A stretch of DNA of 64,000 nt from Candidatus Tokpelaia sp. JSC189 (GTDB taxonomy: Bacteria; Pseudomonadota; Alphaproteobacteria; Rhizobiales; Rhizobiaceae): contig QENA01000035.1 of the NCBI GenBank assembly GCA_003331045.1, forward strand, positions 24,321-88,320. Direction: 5' to 3'. Below, one piece after another: positions 11,782-21,397 of this stretch; the stretch's first letter is position 1; each line of letters opens with the position of its first letter. The translations under genes were made by a program, and so were the position numbers. The notes beneath the pieces are model-generated. The model was not told the origin of the DNA. It searched no databases and saw only the letters and a program-made list of their open reading frames with translations.

Positions 11782-13093
11782 CCCAACCTCCTGCTCTGTT
11801 AAGCTGAGCAGATAGCGTCAAAGGTTGCAGAAACGGGTTTAGAATTTCAAAAGTGCGCTTGAGAGCACCACTCATCCTAAAGGCTGTCTGATGAGCAGAC
11901 TCTATCATCTTCTGACGCAGATCAGGCCGATCCAGCAGATGATGGATATAACCCGCCAGCATGCTTGAATCATCAACAAGCCGGGCTGCTTTGTTTTTCA
12001 TGAATTCCTGATAGATTTTCCTGAAATTTTCAATATTCGGACCGCTGAGAATCACTGCCCCTATCATAGCTGGTTCTAAGGGGTTATGCCCACCTTTCGC
12101 CATCAGAGACTTTCCAACAAAGGCAATTTCTGTCAGTCGCAAATAAAGACCCATATCACCGATTGTATCGCCAAGCAGAATATCAGTTCTAGCATTTGGC
12201 AATTCATCCAAGCTTTTGCGGGAAAAGGAATAATTATTATCCTTGAGCATCTGTATAATGGCATCAACTCGCTTTAAGTGACGCGGAACAATGATCGTCA
12301 GAAGATCAGGATAACGTTTGCGTAAAATCGTATGGACCCGTGCTGCCATCAATTCTTCCCCTTCATGGGTCGAAATGGCAGCCCAGTTAGGCCGACTACC
12401 AATAGCATCACGGTAACGTCCCAGTTCGCATGAATGGCCCGGCAAAACAACATCTGCCTTGAGATTTCCTGAAACCATCACCCTAGGCACATCAAATTTC
12501 TTATAACGTTCTGCATCCGCACTGGACTGACATATCACCACAGAAAATTTTGAAAATATCTCACGCGCCAAAAAAGTATATCTTTTCCACGAATTATAAG
12601 AACGCTCGGAAAACCTTGCATTAAGAAGAATTTGCGGGATGCGGCGCTGTGCAAGTTCGTTTATTCTCATCGGCCAGATTTCAGATTCGCATACAAGCAC
12701 AAGATCCGGTTTCCAGTGATCAAGAAATCGCCGCACGGCAGAGGCAAAATCAAGCGGCACATATTGATGGATAAGCCGGGTTTTGAAACGTTCGCGGACA
12801 AGCTGTGCTGAGGCAATAGTCCCCGTTGTCAGAAGAATTTTGATATCAAGCAACAGAATACGCTCAATCAGGGGCATAAGGGCTATTGTTTCACCAACAC
12901 TTGACGCGTGGAACCATATCAGCGGCCCTTCAGGACGTGGTTTTGATGGCTTGCCAATCCGTTCACGAAAGCATTTTTTTTCTTCTTTAGCGCGGACGGC
13001 GCGCCACGAAAGATAAGGCGGAACAAGAGGGTATAGAAACACTCCAAGGCCGCGATAGACAGAAAAAATCAGACGTGCTCTGATATTTTTCAT
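11771..13093 (-). CDS. waaA: 3-deoxy-D-manno-octulosonic acid (Kdo) transferase
   Basis: WaaA (KdtA) adds Kdo from CMP-Kdo to lipid IVA, starting the LPS core. The 440-aa protein has an N-terminal hydrophobic anchor, the conserved WFHASSVGE segment (residues 60-68), PLDF, and LVCESEIWP, followed by a C-terminal GT-B domain with GGHNPLEPA and a final helix. These are standard signatures of Kdo transferases. Its ATG overlaps the stop of the upstream acyltransferase by four bases, and its end overlaps lpxK, so the three form a tight lipid A/Kdo operon. Confidence 0.96.
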   Translation of the reverse strand: MKNIRARLIFSVYRGLGVFLYPLVPPYLSWRAVRAKEEKKCFRERIGKPSKPRPEGPLIWFHASSVGETIALMPLIERILLLDIKILLTTGTIASAQLVRERFKTRLIHQYVPLDFASAVRRFLDHWKPDLVLVCESEIWPMRINELAQRRIPQILLNARFSERSYNSWKRYTFLAREIFSKFSVVICQSSADAERYKKFDVPRVMVSGNLKADVVLPGHSCELGRYRDAIGSRPNWAAISTHEGEELMAARVHTILRKRYPDLLTIIVPRHLKRVDAIIQMLKDNNYSFSRKSLDELPNARTDILLGDTIGDMGLYLRLTEIAFVGKSLMAKGGHNPLEPAMIGAVILSGPNIENFRKIYQEFMKNKAARLVDDSSMLAGYIHHLLDRPDLRQKMIESAHQTAFRMSGALKRTFEILNPFLQPLTLSAQLNRAGGWDGK

Positions 13094-13863
13094 TTAATCC
13101 TCATACACTCACTTTTTCCAAGCCGGAAATAAGCTTCTTCTGTCAAATTATTCATGATATCTGTCAATTCAAGCCGTTTTTTTTCTAATAAGGCATCATC
13201 TGCATCCTGAGGCACAAAAAATGCATCTCCCATCAGAAAAACCGAATGGCCAAAAGGCAGTGGTATTGCCATCTTATCCCACGTTTTTTCTAGGATCTTT
13301 TCCCGCGAGAAAGCATAGATATAAGGTACAATTGGCCTTCCAGAAAGCTTAGCCAATAAAATAATGCCCCTGCCCGCTTCCCGTGCCTTGTTATGGGCAA
13401 TATCGGCAATCATTGCTGTGGTCTTGCCGTAACGCAAAGCTCTGTTCAATAATAGAAGCGCGCGTGCACCTCCCTTGTTCGTATCATGCCGGTCTTTTCT
13501 GCTGCCTGAACCCCGAACCGTTTCCAGCCCAAGCTTTTCACCCGTAAGCGCATTAAGCTCAGCATCAACAGAGCGTGAAAACATCGCCAGTATATTTTCC
13601 CCACGTGGGCGCAGAAATGGCCCCATGATATGACGCCCATGCCAGAACGTTATAATAAAGGGGGTATATTTACGATGAGCTTCGCGCGGATTAGCCGAAC
13701 CCTTTATCCAAGGGTTTGTCCAATAGACAAGACGCAGATAGTTTGTAATAAGGAATACAATAATTCCCTTGCCAACACGCGAATCCATTAATAATTTACG
13801 GATTTTTCGCCATAACTGCTTCAAAGTAGCACCTTTACTGCTGATTTTCTGTGAACCATTCAC
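13090..13863 (-). CDS. Lysophospholipid acyltransferase family protein (DUF374)
   Basis: A 257-aa protein of the DUF374 branch of glycerolipid acyltransferases, commonly encoded just before waaA in rhizobia. The features seen are a hydrophobic N-terminal segment (IIVFLITNYLRLVYWTN), the WHGRHIMGPF motif and SRSVDAELNA, and a helix of positive charge near GSGSRKDRHDTNKGG. The likely role is acyl transfer in envelope lipid metabolism; the substrate is not known to me. It overlaps waaA by four bases. Upstream, where rhizobia carry a DUF4170 gene, only a relic remains here. Confidence 0.85.
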   Translation of the reverse strand: MNGSQKISSKGATLKQLWRKIRKLLMDSRVGKGIIVFLITNYLRLVYWTNPWIKGSANPREAHRKYTPFIITFWHGRHIMGPFLRPRGENILAMFSRSVDAELNALTGEKLGLETVRGSGSRKDRHDTNKGGARALLLLNRALRYGKTTAMIADIAHNKAREAGRGIILLAKLSGRPIVPYIYAFSREKILEKTWDKMAIPLPFGHSVFLMGDAFFVPQDADDALLEKKRLELTDIMNNLTEEAYFRLGKSECMRIK

Positions 13864-13908
13864 CTATGGTGTATTTAATTAATACTGCACATAGTCATCA
13901 ATAAATTA

Positions 13909-14134
13909 TTAAAAGTTTTTTTGTTTGATTATATCATCTCTCCTGTTGGGACCGAGAAAACGGTGTAAATAGTGCAGGACATTATCAACACTCGCCCGCA
14001 CCTCTACTTTCCATGCGACTAGTGCAGATGCATAATCAAGGGGAAATATCCATACTAATATTAATATTGTCGATATGTTCCAGATCATCGCTGAAAATTA
14101 GAGGTAGCAATTGTTTTTTTCTTGCACGTTTCAT
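13909..14134 (-). pseudogene. Decayed DUF4170 small-protein gene
   Basis: On the minus strand, ATG at 14134 opens a frame that includes QLLPLIFSDDLEHIDNIN and then hits TGA. One base out of frame it continues DYASALVAWKVEVRASVDN and LHRFLGPN, ending at TAA 13909-13911. Together these match the DUF4170 pattern (QLLHLVFGGEL...FPNYASAYAAWKAKAQATVDN...LHRLLDP). So this is a DUF4170 gene with a frameshift before DYASA and a short internal deletion before LHRF. DUF4170 normally sits between a cysQ-like gene and the DUF374 acyltransferase, exactly this position. Function of the family is unknown. Confidence 0.75.
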
Positions 14135-14267
14135 GTATAATTTTTGTCCTTGGATATACCAGACAGGCAAACGGAATTTTCGTTTAAGGGGAAAACCCCA
14201 AAACCATATAAAACTCCCGACCCTAATATAGGATATGGTAAAATATCTGGTGATTATGTGCTACTGA

Positions 14268-15071
14268 TCAGTTTAAATCCGTTTTGCAGACAATGTCTAA
14301 CATCTTTCTAATGTTCTGATTTCTGCCTGCAACTAGGAAATCATGGCAAAATGGTGCCTGGAGATACAGAACAGATTGCTCCTCCAGCCCAACAATAATG
14401 CCGCCGCTTTGCCTGAGAATAATGTCAGCCGCCGCAATATCCCAGTCATGGCACCCGGAACGGATAAAAACTGCATCCAAGCAACCTCGGCTCAAAAGCG
14501 CAAGACGATAGGCAAGAGAAGGAATATCTGTCTTTAACGTTACACAATCCACAAAGGCGCGAGGCAATTTTCTGATCATAGAAGAACGGCAGGAGATTAC
14601 AGATCTTTCCCTACACGGAGGCAAGGCAATCTGAATAACATTCCCGTTCAACAGAGCGGGTTTCCCTTTCCGCGCCAGATAATGCTCATTTTTAACAGGA
14701 CACTCCAGCACACCGGCAATAGGGTGCCCATTTTCAACAACCGCAATGGAAATACACCATTCGACTTTCCCTTCAAGAAAGCCGCGGGTTCCATCAATCG
14801 GATCTACGATAAAAAAACGATGGAAAGGCCGTGCGGCGCGTTCATCACCAGTTTCCTCAGATATCCAGCCATAGTCTGGTCTTGTATCAAGCAATGTACG
14901 TTTCAGAAAAGCATCAACGGCGAGATCAGCTTCACATACCGGCGAATTTCCGGTTTTTATCCAGACTTCGGGGGCTTGGCCAAAATGACGCATAGCAATC
15001 CTTCCGGCTTCTCGTGCTGTCTGGCTCAACAGTGCGAGATCATCCTCCAGAGCTCTATTATTTTCCGGCAA
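14268..15071 (-). CDS. cysQ: CysQ-like 3'(2'),5'-bisphosphate nucleotidase, inositol monophosphatase family
   Basis: The protein (267 aa) belongs to the inositol monophosphatase fold. Metal-binding motifs are present: SEETGDE, IVDPIDGTRGF near residues 88-98, and HDWDIAAADIIL near the C-terminus. The DPIDGT-RGF form and the neighbourhood favour a CysQ-type enzyme that hydrolyses PAP to AMP during sulfate assimilation, but other sugar or inositol phosphates are possible. Its start overlaps the end of pmbA by 14 bases, implying coupled translation. Confidence 0.85.
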   Translation of the reverse strand: MPENNRALEDDLALLSQTAREAGRIAMRHFGQAPEVWIKTGNSPVCEADLAVDAFLKRTLLDTRPDYGWISEETGDERAARPFHRFFIVDPIDGTRGFLEGKVEWCISIAVVENGHPIAGVLECPVKNEHYLARKGKPALLNGNVIQIALPPCRERSVISCRSSMIRKLPRAFVDCVTLKTDIPSLAYRLALLSRGCLDAVFIRSGCHDWDIAAADIILRQSGGIIVGLEEQSVLYLQAPFCHDFLVAGRNQNIRKMLDIVCKTDLN

Positions 15072-16398
15072 GAATCATCCCTTCAACAAGCAAGGTAGGT
15101 GCTGCAATACCATAACACCGATCAAGATCATTAGCCGGTGTCAGATGGGAAAGCATATGCAAAAGATCAGATCCAAGTGTTACTTCACTGACTGGATAAG
15201 TCAATACGCCATTCTCAATCCATAATCCTGAAGCACCCCGGCTGTATTGCCCAGCCACGAGGTCAACTCCGTGACCAAAAAGCTCTGTGACATAAAAACC
15301 GTTCCCCACATCCCTGATCATATCCTCAGGCGCGATATTGCCTGGCTCAATAGCAAAATTGGTGCATGCTGGAGGCACTGATGAAGAAGAACGCACAGCA
15401 CGGCCATTTGTTTCAAGGCCAAGCTCTAGAGCTGCTGAGCAGGATAGCAGCCAAGTTTTCAAAACACCATTTTCAACGATATCGAGCGGAATACCCTCAA
15501 CGCCCTCTCCATCAAATGGCCGGGAAGCTGCCCCCCGTTTACGCAAGGGATTGTCACTAACACGCACACCTGGCTTCATGATGCGCTGGCCGAGCTTGTC
15601 ACGCAGCAGGCTTGTCTTACGAGCAACTGAGGCACCATTGACCATTGCTGCCAGATGTCCTGCAATACCGCGTGCCATGCGCGGATCAAAAATCACATTT
15701 ACCGAGCCGGTCTTAACCTGACGAGGATTAAGCCGGCGTACAGCGCGCTCACCGGCATTTCTACCCACGGTTTCACAGGAATTCATATCAGCAAAATGCA
15801 AAGCAGAGCTGTAATCATAATCCCGCTCCATAGCCGTACCTTCACCTGCAATCGCGCTACATGAACGCCCGAAATGGGAAGACATATAATGACCGCAAAA
15901 ACCATGGCTTGTTACAAGAACAAGACAGCCAACACTCTGGGAAGTACTTGCCCCTCCAGAATTGGTCACCCCTAAAACGGCCAAGGCTGCTGTTTCCGTT
16001 GCCAAAGCATCCTCGGTCATTTTCTGGCTGTCGGTCTCATAAGAATCAAGCAGATCAAGATCCTGTGGTTTCCTTGTCAGAAGGCTATCATCCGCAAGCC
16101 CTTCATATAAATTCTTGGATGCAACCTTAGCCATTGCAACAGCACGGTTAGCAAGAACATCCGGCTGGCAAGCCAGATTGGCGGACACACTCGCCATGCG
16201 ATTGCCGACAAAAACACGCAGGCTGAAATCATCGCTCTCCGCAGCTTCGGTTACCTCGACCTTACCCAGACGAACAGTGATACTCTTAGAGCGTGTGCGG
16301 ATAACAATCGCATCAGATGCATCGGCACCAGCCTTCTTTGCCGCTTTGACCAAAGCCGATGCTTTATCTACCAATCCTTGTGTTGCCGCATCCATCAT
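15058..16398 (-). CDS. pmbA: TldD/PmbA family protein, PmbA-like
   Basis: PmbA (TldE) pairs with TldD to form a protease that matures or degrades small peptides and CcdA-like proteins. The 446-aa product has the family's N-terminal region (ADASDAIVIRTRSKSITVR), the VIFDPRMARGIAGHLAAMVNGASV segment, and a C-terminal GHGVDLVAGQYSRGASGLWIENG. PmbA lacks the HExxxH motif of TldD, and none is seen here. Two ATGs lie at 16398 and 16395 behind GGAG; the longer frame to 16416 is less likely. It precedes and overlaps cysQ. Confidence 0.9.
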   Translation of the reverse strand: MMDAATQGLVDKASALVKAAKKAGADASDAIVIRTRSKSITVRLGKVEVTEAAESDDFSLRVFVGNRMASVSANLACQPDVLANRAVAMAKVASKNLYEGLADDSLLTRKPQDLDLLDSYETDSQKMTEDALATETAALAVLGVTNSGGASTSQSVGCLVLVTSHGFCGHYMSSHFGRSCSAIAGEGTAMERDYDYSSALHFADMNSCETVGRNAGERAVRRLNPRQVKTGSVNVIFDPRMARGIAGHLAAMVNGASVARKTSLLRDKLGQRIMKPGVRVSDNPLRKRGAASRPFDGEGVEGIPLDIVENGVLKTWLLSCSAALELGLETNGRAVRSSSSVPPACTNFAIEPGNIAPEDMIRDVGNGFYVTELFGHGVDLVAGQYSRGASGLWIENGVLTYPVSEVTLGSDLLHMLSHLTPANDLDRCYGIAAPTLLVEGMILAGK

Positions 16399-16476
16399 CG
16401 TTCTCCAACAAATCAATCGAGTTATGTCTTTAAGTATTAAGGGTAAAATAAAAAGCCATCAATATCTGTTTTCTGC

Positions 16477-17802
16477 TCAATCCTTCACACGGCCAACCAT
16501 AAGAATGGAAGGATCGATACTAAGCAGTTTTCTAGCAACCGCATTAACAGCATCCCGTGTCACCGCATTTATAAGATCAATCCGTTTACCGATATAGTCA
16601 ATCGGCAGATTTTGCTCTTGCAAATCAACCAAGGTCGAAGCAATATCACTAGATGACCCCATATTTTGTATCGCATAAGAGCCGATAGCATAACTCTTCG
16701 CTATAACCAGCTCATCAGCTGTCATGCCCGCTGCCGCCATACGCCTAGCTTCCTCACGAATTATCTCTAGCGATTTTTGAGCACTGTCGGCACGCGTGCC
16801 CGTTGAAATTGCCAAAGCCGAGGCATAATCAAAATTCATCAGACGGGAACTTATATTATAAGCAAAGCCCCGTTTTTCACGAACCTCGGCAAACAGACGT
16901 GAGGTCAGACCTGGGCCACCCAGAGTATAATTCATCAAGTAAGCTGCAAAAAACTCTGGATCATCGCGCTTTATTCCGGGATAAAGCAACGTAATAGATG
17001 TCTGTGGCAAATTGTAATTGACTGTTATCATACCGCCCAAATGCAATTTTGCCGATTCAATCAGCTGCAGTTGCGCCTTCTTCGGCAAGATATCAAAAAC
17101 CTGTTCAACAATTCTCCCCGCCTCTTCGGGAGAGATAGGTCCAACAATGCCAATCTTCACATTGTCACGTGCAAACATTCTTGCATGCGTCAAGACTAAA
17201 TCATCACGGGTGATTTTCTCCAGACTTTCAGAGGATCCTTTACCCCATCGCCCATAAGGATGTTTGCCGTAAACCATTGCTGCAAATTTTTTTTGCGCAA
17301 TAGTTGAAGGATCACGCTCGGATGCACGAATACCCGCAATAAGCTGCTCACGGATACGGTCAACCGCATCTTGATCAAACCGCGGCTTCTGTACCGCAAG
17401 TGCCAGAAGTTTTACTGCTTGATCACGGTTTTCAGCAAGTACACGCAAACTGCCACGAATAGAATCCCTGTTTGCTGAAAAACTCATGTCACCGCCAAGA
17501 TCATCAAGGTATGCCTGAAATGCATCAGAGGAAATATCACCCGCGCCTTCATCAAACAAAGTGCTCATTAGATTTGTCAGACCTTCTTTTCCTACCGGGT
17601 CTTGGACTGAACCGCCTCTGAACGAAAATTGAATGGCTATAACCGGCACAGTATGATCTTCAACAAGCCAAGCATGAACACCTTTGGAAGAATGGACACT
17701 CTTAATCTCAATTGCATTAGCACTGCAACTGAAAGCCGGAAAAAATAATAGAAACCAACCGACCCATCCGGTAAAACGATATAATACCTTATTTCTTTCC
17801 AT
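16477..17802 (-). CDS. M16 family peptidase-like protein lacking the zinc motif
   Basis: A secreted or periplasmic M16 protein. The open frame reaches 17949, but the ATG at 17802 starts MERNKVLYRFTGWVGWFLLF, a plausible signal peptide ending near SCSANA, and avoids a long overlap with the upstream gene, so I use it (441 aa). Where active M16 enzymes have HxxEH this protein has GLTNLMSTLFDEG, so it cannot bind zinc there. It keeps the R/Y feature of the non-catalytic partner in VREKRGFAYN. The active partner is the gene immediately upstream; together they are expected to form a heterodimeric processing peptidase. Confidence 0.88.
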   Translation of the reverse strand: MERNKVLYRFTGWVGWFLLFFPAFSCSANAIEIKSVHSSKGVHAWLVEDHTVPVIAIQFSFRGGSVQDPVGKEGLTNLMSTLFDEGAGDISSDAFQAYLDDLGGDMSFSANRDSIRGSLRVLAENRDQAVKLLALAVQKPRFDQDAVDRIREQLIAGIRASERDPSTIAQKKFAAMVYGKHPYGRWGKGSSESLEKITRDDLVLTHARMFARDNVKIGIVGPISPEEAGRIVEQVFDILPKKAQLQLIESAKLHLGGMITVNYNLPQTSITLLYPGIKRDDPEFFAAYLMNYTLGGPGLTSRLFAEVREKRGFAYNISSRLMNFDYASALAISTGTRADSAQKSLEIIREEARRMAAAGMTADELVIAKSYAIGSYAIQNMGSSSDIASTLVDLQEQNLPIDYIGKRIDLINAVTRDAVNAVARKLLSIDPSILMVGRVKD

Positions 17803-17848
17803 AGAAAGTATGATCCTCTTAATTGTTACGGCATATGGCGCATACCTT

Positions 17849-19300
17849 TTAAGGCGCGTTTTCTGTTTGAGTAGGCGGCAAAAGCCTTGACACAACACTG
17901 CGGTGTTCTGAAGCAAGATAACGTTGAGCCACAGCCTTGATATCAGCAACCTTTACTAATGATCTAAGTCGCTCCGGCCATGTATTCACATCTTCAATTG
18001 TCTGGCCGGTCGATAGGGCAATCCCATAAATTTGTGCCAATTCTGACGGGCTATCGAGCGAGAAAATCATTGTCTTAATAAAACGTTTACGTGCCTGTTC
18101 AAGCTCGCTTTCACTGATACCGTTCTTGATGATATCGGCAATTTCTGCATTAACAGCACCGCGCAAATCTTCAAGCTCTACTTCTCCGCGCGGCATGCCA
18201 TAAACATAAAACATGCCATCATCAACAGCATTGCCCTGATAACTGGAGCCAACGACCGCAGCCATTCCTTTTTCGACCACCAGCCTTTGGTATAGGCGGC
18301 TGCGATTTCCGCCCCCAAGTATTTCACCAAGAAGATCAAGAGCCTCAGCCTCACCTGGCTTTGCATTGTGATAAGAAGGAACAATCCAGTACTGCTGATA
18401 AGTTGCCTTCGTTACACGCGAATCACGCATGGTTACTTCCCTGAATGTCCGACTTACAGGTTCCTGCGGACGAACACGGTTAATCGTTTTAACCCGACGC
18501 TTCACTCTGCCATAGGTTGCCATGGCCAGTTCACGCACCCTCTGTGGCGTTACATCGCCGGCAATAACCAAAATTGCATTGTTAGGTGTATAGAGACGGT
18601 TATAAAATGCGATGGCATCCTCACGAGTTAGTTTCTCCATTTCCTGTTTCCAGCCAATTACAGGATTACGGTAGGGGCTATTGAGATAAAGTGTGGCCCG
18701 AACTTCTTCAGAGAGCATAGCTGCCGGGTTATTATCAGTGCGCATGTGGCGTTCTTCAATAATGACCTGGCGTTCAGGCGCAATGACTTCATCACTCAGA
18801 ATCAGATTTTCCATCCGATCAGCTTCACGCAACATGATATCTTCCAGATAAACAGAAGCAACACTCTGGTAGTAGCCGGTGTAATCATAAGAGGTGAAAG
18901 CATTTTCCTCCCCACCGATACGTGACACAAACCTAGAAAACTCCCCCGCGGGATATCTCAAGGTACCTTTAAACATCAGATGCTCTAGAAAATGGGCAAT
19001 GCCGGTATAACCCCGTGGCTCATCTGCCGAACCAGCACGATACCAGACCATCTGCGTGACTACCGGCGAGCGGCGACTGGGAAGCACGACAAACTGCAAG
19101 TCATTGGCTAATGTGAATGTATAAGCCAGCCCGACAGTGCGGATTTCAGGTAACGGCATTTTTTCTACAGCCTTAGGAGCAGACACCTGTTTTGCCTGCA
19201 GCGATTTAGTCGCACCTGTTTTGTGCCCCAATACCAGAATCATACAGAATACACTGACAAGCAAGGTGGAAAACATCACTCTTTTTAATATGCAGGACAT
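17849..19300 (-). CDS. M16 family zinc metallopeptidase (catalytic partner)
   Basis: A 483-aa M16 (pitrilysin/insulinase) peptidase. An N-terminal hydrophobic segment (residues 8-25) should export it. The inverted zinc motif HFLEH is at 103-107, and the downstream glutamate ligand lies in VIIEERHM near 182. The remaining sequence follows the two-domain M16 layout, including the GGGNRSRLYQRLVVEKG segment. It lies 46 bp upstream of the zinc-less partner. The substrates are unknown; in related bacteria such pairs are annotated only as insulinase-family proteins. Confidence 0.92.
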   Translation of the reverse strand: MSCILKRVMFSTLLVSVFCMILVLGHKTGATKSLQAKQVSAPKAVEKMPLPEIRTVGLAYTFTLANDLQFVVLPSRRSPVVTQMVWYRAGSADEPRGYTGIAHFLEHLMFKGTLRYPAGEFSRFVSRIGGEENAFTSYDYTGYYQSVASVYLEDIMLREADRMENLILSDEVIAPERQVIIEERHMRTDNNPAAMLSEEVRATLYLNSPYRNPVIGWKQEMEKLTREDAIAFYNRLYTPNNAILVIAGDVTPQRVRELAMATYGRVKRRVKTINRVRPQEPVSRTFREVTMRDSRVTKATYQQYWIVPSYHNAKPGEAEALDLLGEILGGGNRSRLYQRLVVEKGMAAVVGSSYQGNAVDDGMFYVYGMPRGEVELEDLRGAVNAEIADIIKNGISESELEQARKRFIKTMIFSLDSPSELAQIYGIALSTGQTIEDVNTWPERLRSLVKVADIKAVAQRYLASEHRSVVSRLLPPTQTENAP

Positions 19301-19336
19301 GTGAATACCTAAATCTCTTTAAGATAACAAAAATAA

Positions 19337-19894
19337 TCAGGACAACATATAAAGGCGAACAGTCGTGCCACCGTAATGACGTTCGTCATCCACAACAAAA
19401 TTCTCCGGTAATTTTATTGCAATATCCCTAGCTTCTTCAAGAACAAGTACGGCTTCATTGTGAAGCCACCCACCGGCAAGAGCTGCCACAAATGCCTTTT
19501 CGCCTGATCCCTGCCCATAAGGCGGATCAGCAAAAACCAGATGAAAGGGCGCCATAGTCCCAATAGAGCCCAATCGTGTTGCATCCCGCCTTAATATCCG
19601 GGTGGCGTCTGTCAGACCGAATGTTTCAATATTTGTACGAATAAGAGCACGTCCCTCGACTGATTCTTCTATAAAGACAGCTGTCTTTGCACCACGTGAC
19701 AACGCTTCAAAACCAAAAGCACCGGTTCCAGCAAAAAGATCGAGAATGCGTCGACCGTCAAAACCTTTATCAAGCCGATGTTCCAGAATATTAAAGAGGT
19801 TTTCACGAATACGGTCACTGGTTGGTCGAATCTCCGGTGAAGAGGGCGGCGTAGCCAAAAGCCTGCTCTTGAATTTACCTCCGACGATCCGCAT
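19337..19894 (-). CDS. rsmD: 16S rRNA (guanine(966)-N2)-methyltransferase RsmD
   Basis: RsmD methylates G966 of 16S rRNA using S-adenosylmethionine. The ATG at 19894 begins [13 protein letters not shown], the standard RsmD N-terminus, with GGAGG upstream; the open frame extends to 20041 but the extra part does not match the family. Motifs include [15 protein letters not shown], the SAM-binding [20 protein letters not shown], and the catalytic DPPYGQG. The length is 185 aa. The start overlaps the end of rluB by 20 bases, a conserved arrangement. Confidence 0.95.
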   Translation of the reverse strand: MRIVGGKFKSRLLATPPSSPEIRPTSDRIRENLFNILEHRLDKGFDGRRILDLFAGTGAFGFEALSRGAKTAVFIEESVEGRALIRTNIETFGLTDATRILRRDATRLGSIGTMAPFHLVFADPPYGQGSGEKAFVAALAGGWLHNEAVLVLEEARDIAIKLPENFVVDDERHYGGTTVRLYMLS

Positions 19895-21323
19895 CGCGTC
19901 CTCCGCGTGTCTTTGTAGACCAACCGGACGGGTTGCGCTCATGTAGAGGACTACCTTTCTGTCGCAGCTGCCTAGTTTGACATGAGCGCGATGTAGATCT
20001 TTTAGAATCGAATCGGATATGTCGCCGGTTTGCATCATCAACTAGCTGTCTTGATTTTCTATCCCCTTGCTGATACCTATCAGGAGAATCATTACGTCTC
20101 CCCGTGGAAAAACCGCATCTGGCAGCCTCGCCTTTAGACACGCGCTGAGCAGGCTTTTGTTTCAGGCGACCTTGCGGCCGTGGCAGCCCCCCCCCCCCTT
20201 CATCGTGATTGAGGAACTGGTCACGGATGCGAGGCTGTTTGCCTACTGGCCGCGCGCCAAGAGCCATCCAGACATTGGCAGTACGATTGCGATAGCCCTG
20301 CCGCCTTTCACCCGCATCACGATCTAGCACCGGCTGTCTGTACAAGCGACTGCCGGATGAGATCCAGTCATGTTGCGGCGATGTCACAAATTGTCTCTTC
20401 TCGCGGGGAGATGTGGCGGTACGTGTATTTAAAACCGGTGCATCAAAATCGGTATTTGCCTCGGCAATCAATCTCTCGCCAAGCTGGTCACGCAGTGTCC
20501 GTCCGCGGATCTCACGTACTATTCCCTCAGGCAAATTACCCAATTGAAATGGCCCGAATGAAATACGAATCAACCGTGTAACTGTCAGACCCAATACACC
20601 GAGAATATTTTTGATTTCACGATTTTTTCCCTCTCTTAAGACAACGGAAAGCCATATATTGCTACCCTGCTTCCGTTCAATCCATGCTTGGACCGCGCCA
20701 TAAAAAATACCGTTTACCGAAATGCCGTTTTTTAGTGTATCAAGCTTCGCTTGAGTGATTCTACCATGGGCTCTTACACGGTAGTGCCTTGTCCATCCCG
20801 TTGAAGGCAGTTCAAGAATCCGTGAAAGGCCGCCGTCATTGCTCAGTAGCAAAAGACCCTCGGTATTGATATCAAGACGTCCAACCGAAAGCACACGGGG
20901 CATATCATCAGGTAAATTGTCAAAAACTGTGGGTCGCCCCTCGGGATCACGCGTTGTAGTCACTACCCCCACTGGCTTATGATAAAGCCAAAGCCTCGTG
21001 CGCTCAGCCTGCGGCAGGAGCTTTCCATCAACAGTGATAACATCTGTCTTCCTGACATTAATGACCGGCGTTGTCAACACACGGCCGTTGACAACAATCC
21101 GGCCCGCGATAATCATGGTTTCCGCCTCACGCCGTGAAGCAATGCCAGCACGGGCCAACCTTTTGGCAACACGCTCGCCTTCCCTCACAGCAGCCTGTGA
21201 GAAAGGGATGGGCTTTGTACCTTTAGCAACACCGGACGCGTTTTGTCGTCTGCATTCCAGCGCAGTTCTATCACTGCTGTCTGTTCGTCGCCGTTTCGTT
21301 TTTTCTTGTCGTTCACGACTCAT
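19875..21323 (-). CDS. rluB: 23S rRNA pseudouridine synthase, RluB type
   Basis: The enzyme isomerises a uridine in helix 80 of 23S rRNA. From the ATG at 21323 (GAGG ten bases upstream; the frame continues to 21419) the protein is 482 aa. An S4 RNA-binding domain ([19 protein letters not shown]) is followed by the RsuA-family catalytic domain with [13 protein letters not shown], the aspartate being the nucleophile. A long C-terminal tail rich in R, Q, G and S follows, as in many alphaproteobacterial homologues. A 12-G tract encodes four glycines at residues 376-379 in this tail (separate entry). It ends DADRRR, overlapping rsmD. Confidence 0.92.
   Translation of the reverse strand: MSRERQEKTKRRRTDSSDRTALECRRQNASGVAKGTKPIPFSQAAVREGERVAKRLARAGIASRREAETMIIAGRIVVNGRVLTTPVINVRKTDVITVDGKLLPQAERTRLWLYHKPVGVVTTTRDPEGRPTVFDNLPDDMPRVLSVGRLDINTEGLLLLSNDGGLSRILELPSTGWTRHYRVRAHGRITQAKLDTLKNGISVNGIFYGAVQAWIERKQGSNIWLSVVLREGKNREIKNILGVLGLTVTRLIRISFGPFQLGNLPEGIVREIRGRTLRDQLGERLIAEANTDFDAPVLNTRTATSPREKRQFVTSPQHDWISSGSRLYRQPVLDRDAGERRQGYRNRTANVWMALGARPVGKQPRIRDQFLNHDEGGGGLPRPQGRLKQKPAQRVSKGEAARCGFSTGRRNDSPDRYQQGDRKSRQLVDDANRRHIRFDSKRSTSRSCQTRQLRQKGSPLHERNPSGWSTKTRGGRDADRRR
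20187..20198 (-). repeat. Homopolymer of 12 G within rluB
   Basis: Twelve consecutive C on the plus strand (G on the coding strand) encode four in-frame GGG glycine codons in the RluB tail. A change of one or two units would shift the frame, alter the last 100 or so residues, and could disturb coupling to rsmD. Tracts of this length are known sites of slipped-strand mispairing. Variation is not shown by a single sequence. Confidence 0.9.
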
Positions 21324-21397
21324 CTGGTTTTTACCTCTTGATGGCGCTATAGAGATTAAAAGATTTATCAAATGAAAATGGTAGGCGCGAGGAAAAT

